Shown here in pieces: positions 17,486-26,912 of a stretch of DNA of 64,000 bases. Both the position numbers and the translations under genes were made by a program. The notes beneath the pieces are model-generated. The model was not told where the DNA came from. It worked only from the letters and a program-made list of their open reading frames with translations, and did no database searches. Source of the DNA: Verrucomicrobiota bacterium (GTDB lineage: Bacteria > Verrucomicrobiota > Verrucomicrobiia > Opitutales > UBA953); contig JAPLTU010000072.1 in NCBI GenBank assembly GCA_026397965.1, positions 51,629-115,628 of the forward strand, in the 5' to 3' direction. Within the stretch, counting starts at the first letter, position 1, and every line of letters begins with the position of its first letter.

Positions 17486-18187
17486 TTAGCGGTGGCAGCC
17501 AGAGCAGCTCTGGGGTGGATTGACCTTCCAATCGTGGACGAACTTCGAACCTTGCTCAACTTGAGCGGCGGGCGAAGAGGCTTTCCAGGAAAGGTCGTAG
17601 ACCTTGTCCAAGGGGCGCAACACCTGCTCCGGATTGCGGTGGCAATCGAGACAGAACAACATGTTCAGAGATTTCTGCTGACCGACCACGACCTGCTGGT
17701 CGATCCGGCCGTGACACTCGACGCAACTGACGCCGCGATTCACGTGCACGGAGTGGTTAAAATAAACATAATCAGGAACCTTGTGGACCTTGACCCAGCG
17801 AATCGCTTCGCCGGTTTCGACGCTCCGTTTGACCAAAGCCAAGGCGGGACTTTCGGGCTTCACGATACTGTGACAGTTCCAACAGGTATTGGTCGTCGGC
17901 ACGTTGGAGTGTCCCGAACGATCGACGAAGTTGTGGCAATAGCGGCAATCCATACCGAGGACCGAATCAGGTCCGGCATGCAAGGAGTGATCAAAGGCCA
18001 CGGGTTGATCCGGCGTATAACCGACATTGAGATATTTATTGGTGGCGTATTCGTTCACCGCCGCGACGACGACCACACCCGTAATCAGCAGACAGACCAA
18101 AATCTGGAAAGGGGCGGCATTGATGGAACGGGAGAAGAAATTCCCCAGAGGGGCCGAACGGTTAAGGTAATCGAGGAGCTTACGCAT
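17486..18187 (-). CDS. actA: alternative complex III subunit ActA (pentaheme cytochrome c)
   Basis: First gene of the operon; 233 residues with an N-terminal membrane helix (FQILVCLLITGVVVVAAV) and five heme-binding motifs in order: CRYCH, CWNCH, CVECH, CLDCH and CSGCH. Five hemes is the ACIII ActA number. Class III-like multiheme spacing, with His-rich segments such as FDHSLHAGPD and FNHSVHVNRG supplying distal ligands. Periplasmic. actB starts 19 bases downstream. The 420-base leader upstream holds an AT-rich segment with a candidate operator (see 18478-18496). Confidence 0.96.
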   Translation of the reverse strand: MRKLLDYLNRSAPLGNFFSRSINAAPFQILVCLLITGVVVVAAVNEYATNKYLNVGYTPDQPVAFDHSLHAGPDSVLGMDCRYCHNFVDRSGHSNVPTTNTCWNCHSIVKPESPALALVKRSVETGEAIRWVKVHKVPDYVYFNHSVHVNRGVSCVECHGRIDQQVVVGQQKSLNMLFCLDCHRNPEQVLRPLDKVYDLSWKASSPAAQVEQGSKFVHDWKVNPPQSCSGCHR

Positions 18188-18477
18188 CGCGGAAAAATCG
18201 TTAGAAGTTAGCGGTTAAATGGCGGGGAGATGGAGCAACCTGAGCCGGCGTTAGACGCACGAAGAGGGCTGGGATGAACCAGTTGGCTCTGACAAGAGGC
18301 GGGAAGCTCGCACATTTATTTTTGCATTCAGAGGCACGAAACCCCCACCCCCTTCGCAACCAAATTTTCGTCCCATTTTACCCTTCGCGTGGGGTTAAAA
18401 AGGGTCATTAAGTGAATAAGCCTGTGAATGGTTTGGGGGTTTGATATTTAAATCATTGATGGGTATATATTTATATT

Positions 18478-18496
18478 ATTTAGAATAATTCTAAAT
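18478..18496. promoter_or_regulatory. candidate Fur/PerR-type operator upstream of act operon
   Basis: ATTTAGAAT, one base, ATTCTAAAT: a perfect inverted repeat with 9-base arms in an AT-rich island about 290 bases upstream of actA. The inner part has the 7-1-7 arrangement (TTAGAAT-n-ATTCTAA) of Fur-superfamily boxes and is nearest to the PerR type. That it is a real binding site is inference from symmetry and position only; no other copy was seen in the window. Confidence 0.4.
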
Positions 18497-18544
18497 TGTT
18501 AAAAAATGTAAAACGTCGGTCTGGGCGTGATTTTAACTATTAGA

Positions 18545-18586
18545 CCAGCGATGGATAGACCCCTTGTCGGTCTAATCCGTCGCTGG
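18545..18586 (-). terminator. long hairpin after tpiA
   Basis: Arms of 17-18 bases (CCAGCGATGGATAGACC against GGTCTAATCCGTCGCTGG) with one mismatch, one bulged A and a 7-base loop, 22 bases beyond the tpiA stop. There is no strong T-run, so it may be a weak terminator or an mRNA 3'-end stabiliser rather than a classical intrinsic terminator. Confidence 0.5.
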
Positions 18587-18608
18587 CCTGATGCTAAACC
18601 GCGCTGAA

Positions 18609-19385
18609 TTAAGCCGCAAGCGACTTAGCTGCACTCTGCACCAAGGCGACGAAACCTTTGGCATCCAGGGCGGCGCCACCGATTAGCCCGCCATCGATAT
18701 CGTGTTCGGCCAGCAAGGCATCGGCGTTATCCGGCTTCATCGATCCGCCGTAAAGAATGCGCATCCGGCCCGCCGATTCGGCTCCGAATTGGGCCGTCAG
18801 TAATTGGCGGATAAAAGCGTGGACCTCTTGTGCCATCGCAGGCGTAGCGGTCTTGCCCGTACCGATGGCCCAGACTGGCTCATAAGCGATAATCACCTGG
18901 TCGGCCTTATTGGCCGGAACGCCCTGCAGGCCCAACTCGAGCTGACGACGCACGACGTCCTTGGTGGTGCCCGCTTCGCGCTCGGCCAGCAGTTCACCGA
19001 CGCAGAGGATGGGCTTCAAGGAGGCCTCCAAAGCGGCGAGAACTTTACGGTTAATAAAAGCATCGTCTTCACCGAAGATACTCCGGCGTTCGCTGTGGCC
19101 CAAAATCACGTGAGTAACGTGGAGGTTACGCAGCATCACGGCAGAGACTTCGCCCGTGAATGCGCCATTCACCTTGTCGTGCATGTTCTGAGCCCCGACG
19201 GCGAGGTGGGTGCCTTCGACGGCGGCACTGACGGCGGAGAGAGCCGTAAAGGGCGGACAAAGTACAATCTGGACGGCGGATTCGATACCGACGGCGGCGG
19301 CAATAGCTTGGACGAGTTCGACGCCTTCGGTGGCGGTCTTATTCATTTTCCAGTTACCAGCGATGAGAGGTGTGCGTTTAGACAT
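18609..19385 (-). CDS. tpiA: triosephosphate isomerase
   Basis: Interconverts dihydroxyacetone phosphate and glyceraldehyde 3-phosphate. The 258-residue TIM barrel shows NWKMN near the start (active-site Lys), GHSERR with the catalytic His region, the catalytic Glu in IAYEPVWAIGTG, and the phosphate-binding LYGGSMKPDN and GGLIGGAALD. Length is standard. It lies 38 bases after pgk on the same strand, as the last gene of the gap-pgk-tpiA group. Confidence 0.98.
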   Translation of the reverse strand: MSKRTPLIAGNWKMNKTATEGVELVQAIAAAVGIESAVQIVLCPPFTALSAVSAAVEGTHLAVGAQNMHDKVNGAFTGEVSAVMLRNLHVTHVILGHSERRSIFGEDDAFINRKVLAALEASLKPILCVGELLAEREAGTTKDVVRRQLELGLQGVPANKADQVIIAYEPVWAIGTGKTATPAMAQEVHAFIRQLLTAQFGAESAGRMRILYGGSMKPDNADALLAEHDIDGGLIGGAALDAKGFVALVQSAAKSLAA

Positions 19386-19423
19386 AGTAAATAGGGGTGA
19401 AGATGGAGGTTAAGGACAAAGGG

Positions 19424-20668
19424 TTAGGCCGAGAGGGCCGCGACGCCGGGGAGAATCTTGCCTTCGAGGTATTCGAGCGAAGCACCGCCGCCCGTGGAGC
19501 AATGGGTCACCTTGGTATCGACACCAAACTTCTTGGCGGCCGTGGCGGTATCGCCTCCGCCGACGATGGTCACGGCGCCCCGGGCCGTCGCCTGTGCCAC
19601 CGCTGCCGCCATGGCCTTCGAGCCGACGGCGAACTTTTCGAATTCAAAGACGCCGCAAGGACCATTCCAAACCACGGTACCCGCGCGACCGATGGCTTGT
19701 TCGTAAAGCGTGATGGATTCAGGACCGGCATCCATCCCCTCCCAGCCGGCGGGGATGCCTGACTGCATCGTGGCCGCCTGCGTGTTGGAATCGGGAGAGA
19801 ACTTGTCGCCGCAATTGAAGTCGACCGGGAGCGTAACTTTCACGCCGCGTGCCTTGGCCTTATCGAGCAGCTCTTGAACGATTTTGGCGCCTTCGGCGTC
19901 GAACAGAGAATTACCAATTTCCATCCCGTCGCAGATCTTCCGGAAGGTATAGGCCATGCCGCCACCGATGATGATTTCGTCAGCCTTTTCGATCAGATTG
20001 CGGATGAGAGGAATCTTGTCGGCGATCTTCGCTCCGCCGAGGATGGCGAGCAAGGGACGCTGGGGATTATTCAACACCGTGTCGAAAGCCTTGAGCTCCG
20101 CTTCGAGCAGGAAACCTGCGGCTTTACGGGGTAAATTGACACCGACCATCGACGAATGCGCGCGGTGGGCGGTGCCGAAAGCGTCATTCACATAGACGTC
20201 GCCGAGGCGCGAAAGCGATGCGCGGAATTCCGCGACCTGGGCCGGATCCGCCTTCATGCTCGTACCGTCTTCCAACTTAACCTTGCCCTCTTCTTCGATG
20301 TGAAAGCGGAGATTTTCGAGCAAAAGGACTTCGCCGGCCTTTAACGACTGGGCCGCGGCTTCGGCTTCGGCACCCACGCAGGCCGCCACGAACTTGACCG
20401 GGCGACCCAGGAGTTTCTCGAGCTCAACGGCGATGGGGCGGAGGGAAAACTTTTCGACCACCTTGCCATCCGGACGGCCCAAATGTGACATGAGTACCAG
20501 CGAAGCCCCGCCCTCGAGCAGGAAGCGGATCGTTGGCAAGGCCGCGGCGATACGCTGGGTGTTCGTGATGGCGCCCGTCTTCTTATCTTGGGGGACATTG
20601 AAGTCGACCCGGACGAGGACACGCTGACCGGAAACAGAACCAAGAGCACGGAGGGTAGGAACAGGCAT
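19424..20668 (-). CDS. pgk: phosphoglycerate kinase
   Basis: Transfers phosphate from 1,3-bisphosphoglycerate to ADP. The 414-residue product has the N-terminal signature [10 protein letters not shown], the substrate motif [10 protein letters not shown], and the C-terminal nucleotide-binding part with [14 protein letters not shown] and [15 protein letters not shown]. Full length with no missing landmarks. It is separated from gap by 162 bases including a terminator, so it probably has its own promoter and runs into tpiA. Confidence 0.98.
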   Translation of the reverse strand: MPVPTLRALGSVSGQRVLVRVDFNVPQDKKTGAITNTQRIAAALPTIRFLLEGGASLVLMSHLGRPDGKVVEKFSLRPIAVELEKLLGRPVKFVAACVGAEAEAAAQSLKAGEVLLLENLRFHIEEEGKVKLEDGTSMKADPAQVAEFRASLSRLGDVYVNDAFGTAHRAHSSMVGVNLPRKAAGFLLEAELKAFDTVLNNPQRPLLAILGGAKIADKIPLIRNLIEKADEIIIGGGMAYTFRKICDGMEIGNSLFDAEGAKIVQELLDKAKARGVKVTLPVDFNCGDKFSPDSNTQAATMQSGIPAGWEGMDAGPESITLYEQAIGRAGTVVWNGPCGVFEFEKFAVGSKAMAAAVAQATARGAVTIVGGGDTATAAKKFGVDTKVTHCSTGGGASLEYLEGKILPGVAALSA

Positions 20669-20774
20669 GGGAGGAAAGGTGCAGAGAAAGCAGTAAGCCC
20701 TAAGGTGGGAAGAACAAACCTAACCAACCCCGTCGAAACATCACTTCTGGGGCCCCCTGCCCTCGAGAACGCCT

Positions 20775-20809
20775 AAAACAAGACAAGCGACCCGGTTGGG
20801 TCGCCTGTC
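20775..20809 (-). terminator. intrinsic terminator after gap
   Basis: Read on the minus strand, a 12-bp stem (GACAGGCGACCC against GGGTCGCTTGTC, one wobble) with a 4-base loop, followed by TTGTTTTA. It starts 21 bases past the gap stop codon. Confidence 0.8.
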
Positions 20810-20830
20810 GAATAAAGGTCGGGATTTAGC

Positions 20831-21943
<1,113 letters not shown>

Positions 21944-21967
21944 TCATTGGCAAGCGGAGAATGCAAA

Positions 21968-24358
21968 TCAGGCGCCCGCCGACCAAACTCCGCACCCCAA
22001 GGGAGGAAGAATCAGCATATCCTTCTCGATTTTAGGCATATCTCCCGGCGCATGCAGGCAAGTCGGGAAAGGCGAAAAGACTACGGGCAACCAGTTAGCC
22101 GTTCTGGGTAGGGCCAACACGACTGGCTTATCATGGGGGTTGCAGGCGATAAGGATGCGGGATGGTCCGAGACGGCCGTCAGCATTCAGGACCGCCACAA
22201 AGGCCTCCCCAGAGTCCTCGTGGGTCACTTGCATCCAAGCCGGCGACACGGCCTCGCGCGGCCGCAGCGGGGCACCAAGGTCAGAAAGCCGGAACCGGAC
22301 CAAGCGCGCGACAAATTCGTGTTCGGCTCGGAATCGCTCTAACCGGACCGGATCGAGTTTATTCAGATCCCCCCTTCGCCAGGTATTACCGACGCCCCGC
22401 TTGGTCATCAGAAAATCCTGTCCCGCCGAAAGCATTGGCACGCCCGCCGCACAAAGTAAAATCACGTGCATCATGCGAGTGCGCAAAACATCTTTCGGGG
22501 TGGGATCAAGAGCATCTGCCCCCGAACGCTCGGTGATCCGATCCAACCAAGCCATGTCATCGTGGGATTGCGCATATCGCAATCGGGCGGAAGGTCGAAT
22601 CGCACAAGCTGCGACATGGTGTAGTAAATCCGCGGCTCGGGCATCTCCCCGAACATAGGTGGGTAATAATTCTCGGAAGGCATCGTCCCAACTCGTCCAA
22701 GTCGAATGATCGAGGTCACGCGCGATGTGCCCACGAAAGCTCCAGGGTTCGGCGATTAATACCTTAGACGGACTGCGCAGCCGGAAATCCGTTTCGATCT
22801 CGCGCAGCAATGGCGCGCCCAGCAGTTCGGCCAAATCCAAGCGCACGCCATCGACGCCGAGGACTTCCGTCCAATGCTCCAAGGCCGCCAAGACGAGCCG
22901 TTTGAACATCGGTGCTTCGGCCCGCACATCGTTGCCGCAACCACTCCAATTCGTCAGACCACCCTGCGGGTCGGTCCGATAATAGTAAGCCGAATCCACG
23001 GCCATCAGGCCGTTCGGTGAGCCGAAATGATTAAGCACCACATCCATGATTACGGTGAGGCCCACTTCATGGCAGGCCCGCACGACATCGCGGAACTCTT
23101 CCAATGCGGGAGCTCCGGGCGCGCTGGCGTAACTAGTGGCGACACCAAAGGCGCTGACTGGCATGTAGCCCCAGTGATATTCATCCGCGGAGGCGTGTTC
23201 GAATTCGGCGCAAGGCAGCAGCTCCAAGGCATTGACGCCCAATGAGCGCAGGTAATTACCCTGCGAACGAATCACGCGGGCCAAGGCCTGATAACCTCCG
23301 CGAGTAGCATCCTCTGCTGAGAGCCCTAAGAGATCGCGGAGATGCGCCTCAACGATGACTAGGTCTTCCACGACCGGAACTTTAAAACCGTCGTTGAAAC
23401 GCTGTAAGTTTTCGGGTCCGAGCACGATGCCCGCTTGCTGTTCTGGTCCTAATACGGCCCGAGCCCACGGATCGACTGCCGTGGCTTCACTAAATCTGCC
23501 GCCCAACAAATTATCCTTACCGCCCACCGAAATAACGTAATGAGCTCCGGTAAGATTTTCCGGTACGACCCCCTCCCACGCACCCTGCCCTTCGGGTTTT
23601 AAGGCGACGATATTTTGGGTTCCGGCGGCCGCCTGATGCCAGATGACTTCCACCGAACGCGCTCTCGGAGCAAAAACCCTAAAAGTCGTCTTTTGCCCTG
23701 CCACGCTGGCGCCAAAGGTACCTGGAGGCTCCAGAACATCCAACGGATCGGAGGCCAAGATATCGCCTAATTCCAAAAGATCTGGGGTTTCGAAAATCAT
23801 TCTTACCGGGGCGGCCGCTGGGTCCACATCGGTGGCCTGAAAGCGGAAAACGTGCTTTCCCGTACGGCGCAGCGTGAGCAGTAAATTACGGTGCCCGGCG
23901 GTATTACGGCGGATATTGTCGGCATCGTGCGGGGGCTCGAGCCAACGGCCGTCGAGACGAATGAATTTAAATTCCGCTTCTTCGGCGCCCCGTAAGACAT
24001 CCTCCTGTGCGACGCTTAACTCAAAACCTTCTGCGCCGAGCACGCACACGGGTAAAAGCGTCCAGGCCTCCCTATTTACGGCCCGCCCCCAATCATTAAA
24101 AGCCCCGACTACTTGGATGGAACCATCGGTAATCTCCGGGCAAAGCGATTTCCAGAAAAAGAAATGGATTCGCCCCGCCTCGAACCAATGCCCCGAACGC
24201 AAAGACCAGGTCCGCGCGTCAGCCCTTTCGAGCGCGACCATCTTTGCGGGTGGGTTAAGCGTCAAAGGCGGCAGACTTTCCCCAGGCCAATCTTGCGTAA
24301 GTGCGACGATACCGGAGGCCTTGGCCTCCCAACGTGCACTGGCTAGCTGCGGTATCAT
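21968..24358 (-). CDS. GH13 glycogen debranching enzyme, pullulanase/isoamylase type
   Basis: A 796-residue alpha-glucan hydrolase, probably acting on alpha-1,6 branches of glycogen. An N-terminal beta domain (residues about 75-175) contains VVGAFNDW, a carbohydrate-binding-like starch motif; a second CBM48-like domain spans 215-310. In the GH13 barrel, YHWGYMP (395-400) and NWSGCGND (470-477) are debranching-enzyme markers. The catalytic residues are Asp508 in GVRLDLAEL, Glu537 in LIAEPW and Asp near 600 in QSHDD. No signal peptide, so cytoplasmic. It is about 90 bases upstream of gap on the same strand and complements glgB at the window's left end. Pullulanase versus glgX-type specificity cannot be decided by eye. 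Confidence 0.87.
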   Translation of the reverse strand: MIPQLASARWEAKASGIVALTQDWPGESLPPLTLNPPAKMVALERADARTWSLRSGHWFEAGRIHFFFWKSLCPEITDGSIQVVGAFNDWGRAVNREAWTLLPVCVLGAEGFELSVAQEDVLRGAEEAEFKFIRLDGRWLEPPHDADNIRRNTAGHRNLLLTLRRTGKHVFRFQATDVDPAAAPVRMIFETPDLLELGDILASDPLDVLEPPGTFGASVAGQKTTFRVFAPRARSVEVIWHQAAAGTQNIVALKPEGQGAWEGVVPENLTGAHYVISVGGKDNLLGGRFSEATAVDPWARAVLGPEQQAGIVLGPENLQRFNDGFKVPVVEDLVIVEAHLRDLLGLSAEDATRGGYQALARVIRSQGNYLRSLGVNALELLPCAEFEHASADEYHWGYMPVSAFGVATSYASAPGAPALEEFRDVVRACHEVGLTVIMDVVLNHFGSPNGLMAVDSAYYYRTDPQGGLTNWSGCGNDVRAEAPMFKRLVLAALEHWTEVLGVDGVRLDLAELLGAPLLREIETDFRLRSPSKVLIAEPWSFRGHIARDLDHSTWTSWDDAFRELLPTYVRGDARAADLLHHVAACAIRPSARLRYAQSHDDMAWLDRITERSGADALDPTPKDVLRTRMMHVILLCAAGVPMLSAGQDFLMTKRGVGNTWRRGDLNKLDPVRLERFRAEHEFVARLVRFRLSDLGAPLRPREAVSPAWMQVTHEDSGEAFVAVLNADGRLGPSRILIACNPHDKPVVLALPRTANWLPVVFSPFPTCLHAPGDMPKIEKDMLILPPLGCGVWSAGA

Positions 24359-24387
24359 CGGGCTAATGAGGGCGGGCTAAAAAACAT

Positions 24388-25320
24388 TTGGCGAGCAAAA
24401 GCGGGCTTCCCTCTGGCGGCGGAGTCTTCCACGATGCCCGCGTGGAAATCAGCGTACTAGTCAGCGAATGGGAGGGACATCGCCTCCTCGATACCGGCGA
24501 CGGCTTCAAGCTCGAGGAGATTGGCGGCGTCCGCATGGTCCGGAGCGAACCCAAAGCTTGGTGGAGCAAAGCCCTGCCCGAAAGCGAATGGAATAAGGCC
24601 GTTGCCGTCCACGAAGAGGCGGGGCGGGATAGCCGATGGAAGCTCCAAGGCAATTGCCCCAAAGAATGGGAAACCAAACTTGGCCAACTGCGCTTTCAGT
24701 TACGGTTCATGGATAATTCTAAGCAGTTCGGGGTCTTTGCCGAACAGTCGCCTCACTGGAAGTGGGTTTCTCAACAAAAACAAACCGGCGAACAGCGCCC
24801 ACGCCTGCTTAACCTTTTCGGCTACACCGGAGCGGCCTCGCTGGTCGCCGCTCAAGCCGGCTGGCACGTCACCCACGTCGATGCTTCCAAACCCGCCGTG
24901 GCTTGGGGTCGCCGCAATCAAGAACTCTCCGGTATAGCCGAAGCCCCCATCCGCTGGATCATCGAAGATGCGATGACGTTCGTGAATCGTGAAGTAAAGC
25001 GCGGCAACCAATACGAGGCTATCCTGCTCGACCCGCCAGCTTTTGGCCGCGGCCCCAACGGCGAATTCTGGAAAGTTGAACGCGATCTCGCCCCCCTCCT
25101 GCGGGCCTGCCGCGACCTTCTTTCGCCCCAAGCTAAATTCCTGCTGCTCACGGTCTACACCATCGATGCCTCCTCGATTCTTTGCCATAATCTGCTCGAA
25201 GAAACGACGAAGGGGCTCGGTGGTAAGATTGATATTGGTGAACTGGCCCTCAAACAGGAGGGTAATGGCCGGCTGTTGCCCCTTTCCCTGTGGGGTCGCT
25301 GGTCTGGCAAAGGGCTATAG
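24388..25320 (+). CDS. class I SAM-dependent rRNA methyltransferase, RlmI/RlmK-like
   Basis: A 310-residue methyltransferase of the PF10672-like family. The SAM-binding motif I is LLNLFGYTGAASLVAAQAG, the acidic motif II VTHVDASKPAV, and the catalytic-loop motif IV ILLDPPAFGRG. These are characteristic of 23S rRNA cytosine-C5 or guanine-N7 methyltransferases such as RlmI/RlmL C-terminal domains. The N-terminal PUA domain of RlmI is absent. The start is uncertain: TTG at 24388 gives the longest product with GH13 divergent 29 bases away, and an in-frame GTG at 24442 is an alternative. Confidence 0.8.
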   Translation: MASKSGLPSGGGVFHDARVEISVLVSEWEGHRLLDTGDGFKLEEIGGVRMVRSEPKAWWSKALPESEWNKAVAVHEEAGRDSRWKLQGNCPKEWETKLGQLRFQLRFMDNSKQFGVFAEQSPHWKWVSQQKQTGEQRPRLLNLFGYTGAASLVAAQAGWHVTHVDASKPAVAWGRRNQELSGIAEAPIRWIIEDAMTFVNREVKRGNQYEAILLDPPAFGRGPNGEFWKVERDLAPLLRACRDLLSPQAKFLLLTVYTIDASSILCHNLLEETTKGLGGKIDIGELALKQEGNGRLLPLSLWGRWSGKGL

Positions 25321-25403
25321 CCTAACTTACTTGAAGGCATTCGTAACGGACTTCTTGGCTTAAAAGGTTTCCCCCCTAAGGTTTCCGTCTCTAATACGAC
25401 TTC

Positions 25404-26900
25404 GTGAGCCTAGTCCCAGACCAAGCTACCTTTCGCCAGTTGGCCCAAACATCCGACCTAATTCCGGTCTGTCTGGACATGATGGCTGACCTCGAGACCC
25501 CGGTGTCCGTCTACGCACGACTCCGCACACTCGGCTCCCCTTTCCTCTTCGAATCCGTCACGGGCGGCGAGCGCATCGGTCGTTACAGTTTTTGTGGCGC
25601 AGCCCCGGCCATGACGTTGACAGCTTGGGAAGATCGCACTGAAATCATCCATCGCGATGGCAAGAAAGAGACCATCCCGACCCCCAAGGACCCCCTCATG
25701 CTGGTCAAGCAGGAGCTTTCCGGCCTTCGCGTAGCCAAGGTGCCCGGGCTTCCCCCTTTTGTCGGCGGCATGGTGGGGATGGTTAGCTACGAATACATTC
25801 ATCGGGTCGAACCCACCGTCCCCCAGCCCGCCAAAGACCCCGCTGGCACCCCCATTCTCCATTTCATGCTCGTCGACCGCGTGGTGGCCTTCGACAACGC
25901 GAGCCAGAAACTTCGCCTGATCGTGAACGCTCGCGTGAGCTCACCCGCCCAAGCGGATGCCGCTTGGGAAGCCGCGCGAAGCGAACTCGAAGCCCTTCGC
26001 ACCGTCGTGACCGGCCCGCGGGCCGCCATCGCCGCGGAATTACCGGCGGTCGCCGATTTTGCCAAAGGCCAAGCCAACGTCGATCAAGCCGGCTTCGAAG
26101 CCGCCGTCCTTAAGATCCAAGACTACATCCGCGCCGGTGATTGCGTCCAAGTCGTGCTTTCTCGCCGGACCGACGTCCCTTTCAAAGGCGACCCGCTCGA
26201 CCTCTACCGCGTGCTGCGTCACGTCAACCCGTCGCCCTACATGTTCGTCATGGAAACCGGCCGAGGTTTCGACGTCGTGGGCGCTTCTCCAGAAGTCAAT
26301 GTCCGCCTGACGGGACGACGCTGCGAGATTCGTCCGATTGCCGGCACCCGCCCTCGCGGAGTAGATGAAGCCGCCGATCGCCGACTTGAAGTCGAACTCC
26401 TGGCCGACCCCAAAGAACGCTCCGAACATCTGATGCTGGTCGATCTCGCTCGTAATGATCTCGGCCGAGTCTGCGTGCCGGGTAGCGTCAAGGTGCCTGA
26501 TTACGCGATCGTCGAGCGCTACTCGCACGTGATGCACATCGTCTCACAAGTCGAAGGCGAGTTGGCTCCCGAAAAAGACGCCTTTGACCTTTTCCGTGCG
26601 ACTTTCCCAGCCGGAACGCTTTCGGGCGCGCCCAAAGTGCGTGCCATGCAAATCATTTCGGAATTCGAAGGTGAACGCCGTGGCATCTATGGCGGTGCCG
26701 TGGGCTATTTTGGTTTCGATGGGGGTCACGACTCCTGTATCGTCATTCGGACCGCCTCGCTGCGTAACGGCGTCGCAAGTATTCAAGCCGGCGCCGGCAT
26801 CGTGGCCGACTCCGTTCCGACCTTAGAATTCGAAGAGACTATCAATAAGTCTAAGAGCGTGCTTCGCGCGCTCGGCCTGGCCGCCGGCCTGCGGCCCTGA
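25404..26900 (+). CDS. trpE: anthranilate synthase component I
   Basis: Converts chorismate to anthranilate with ammonia from the TrpG partner, the first step of tryptophan synthesis. The 498-residue protein has the N-terminal regulatory region with FLFESVTGGERIGRYSF (the Trp-binding region) and the chorismate-binding C-terminal domain with IRPIAGTRPRG, ELLADPKERSEHLMLVDLARND and PAGTLSGAPKVRAM. The start is GTG at 25404. trpG and the rest of the pathway are not adjacent. PabB is the main alternative, but the regulatory motif and length favour TrpE. Confidence 0.93.
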   Translation: MSLVPDQATFRQLAQTSDLIPVCLDMMADLETPVSVYARLRTLGSPFLFESVTGGERIGRYSFCGAAPAMTLTAWEDRTEIIHRDGKKETIPTPKDPLMLVKQELSGLRVAKVPGLPPFVGGMVGMVSYEYIHRVEPTVPQPAKDPAGTPILHFMLVDRVVAFDNASQKLRLIVNARVSSPAQADAAWEAARSELEALRTVVTGPRAAIAAELPAVADFAKGQANVDQAGFEAAVLKIQDYIRAGDCVQVVLSRRTDVPFKGDPLDLYRVLRHVNPSPYMFVMETGRGFDVVGASPEVNVRLTGRRCEIRPIAGTRPRGVDEAADRRLEVELLADPKERSEHLMLVDLARNDLGRVCVPGSVKVPDYAIVERYSHVMHIVSQVEGELAPEKDAFDLFRATFPAGTLSGAPKVRAMQIISEFEGERRGIYGGAVGYFGFDGGHDSCIVIRTASLRNGVASIQAGAGIVADSVPTLEFEETINKSKSVLRALGLAAGLRP

Positions 26901-26912
26901 TCACACCCTGCC

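Larger units (their letters stand above)
18188..18608. other. intergenic leader of the act operon
   Basis: A 421-base gap between actA and the tpiA stop, both on the minus strand. No credible coding frame is seen. Most is GC-rich, but 18440-18520 is strongly AT-rich, unlike the rest of the window, and is the most likely place for the act promoter. It contains a perfect 9-bp palindrome (18478-18496). A long hairpin (18545-18586) lies just past tpiA. Confidence 0.7.

Noticed and set aside
24388..25320. Methyltransferase as a full RlmI
   Set aside because: It lacks the N-terminal PUA domain of RlmI, so only the RlmI/RlmK-like methyltransferase call is supported.
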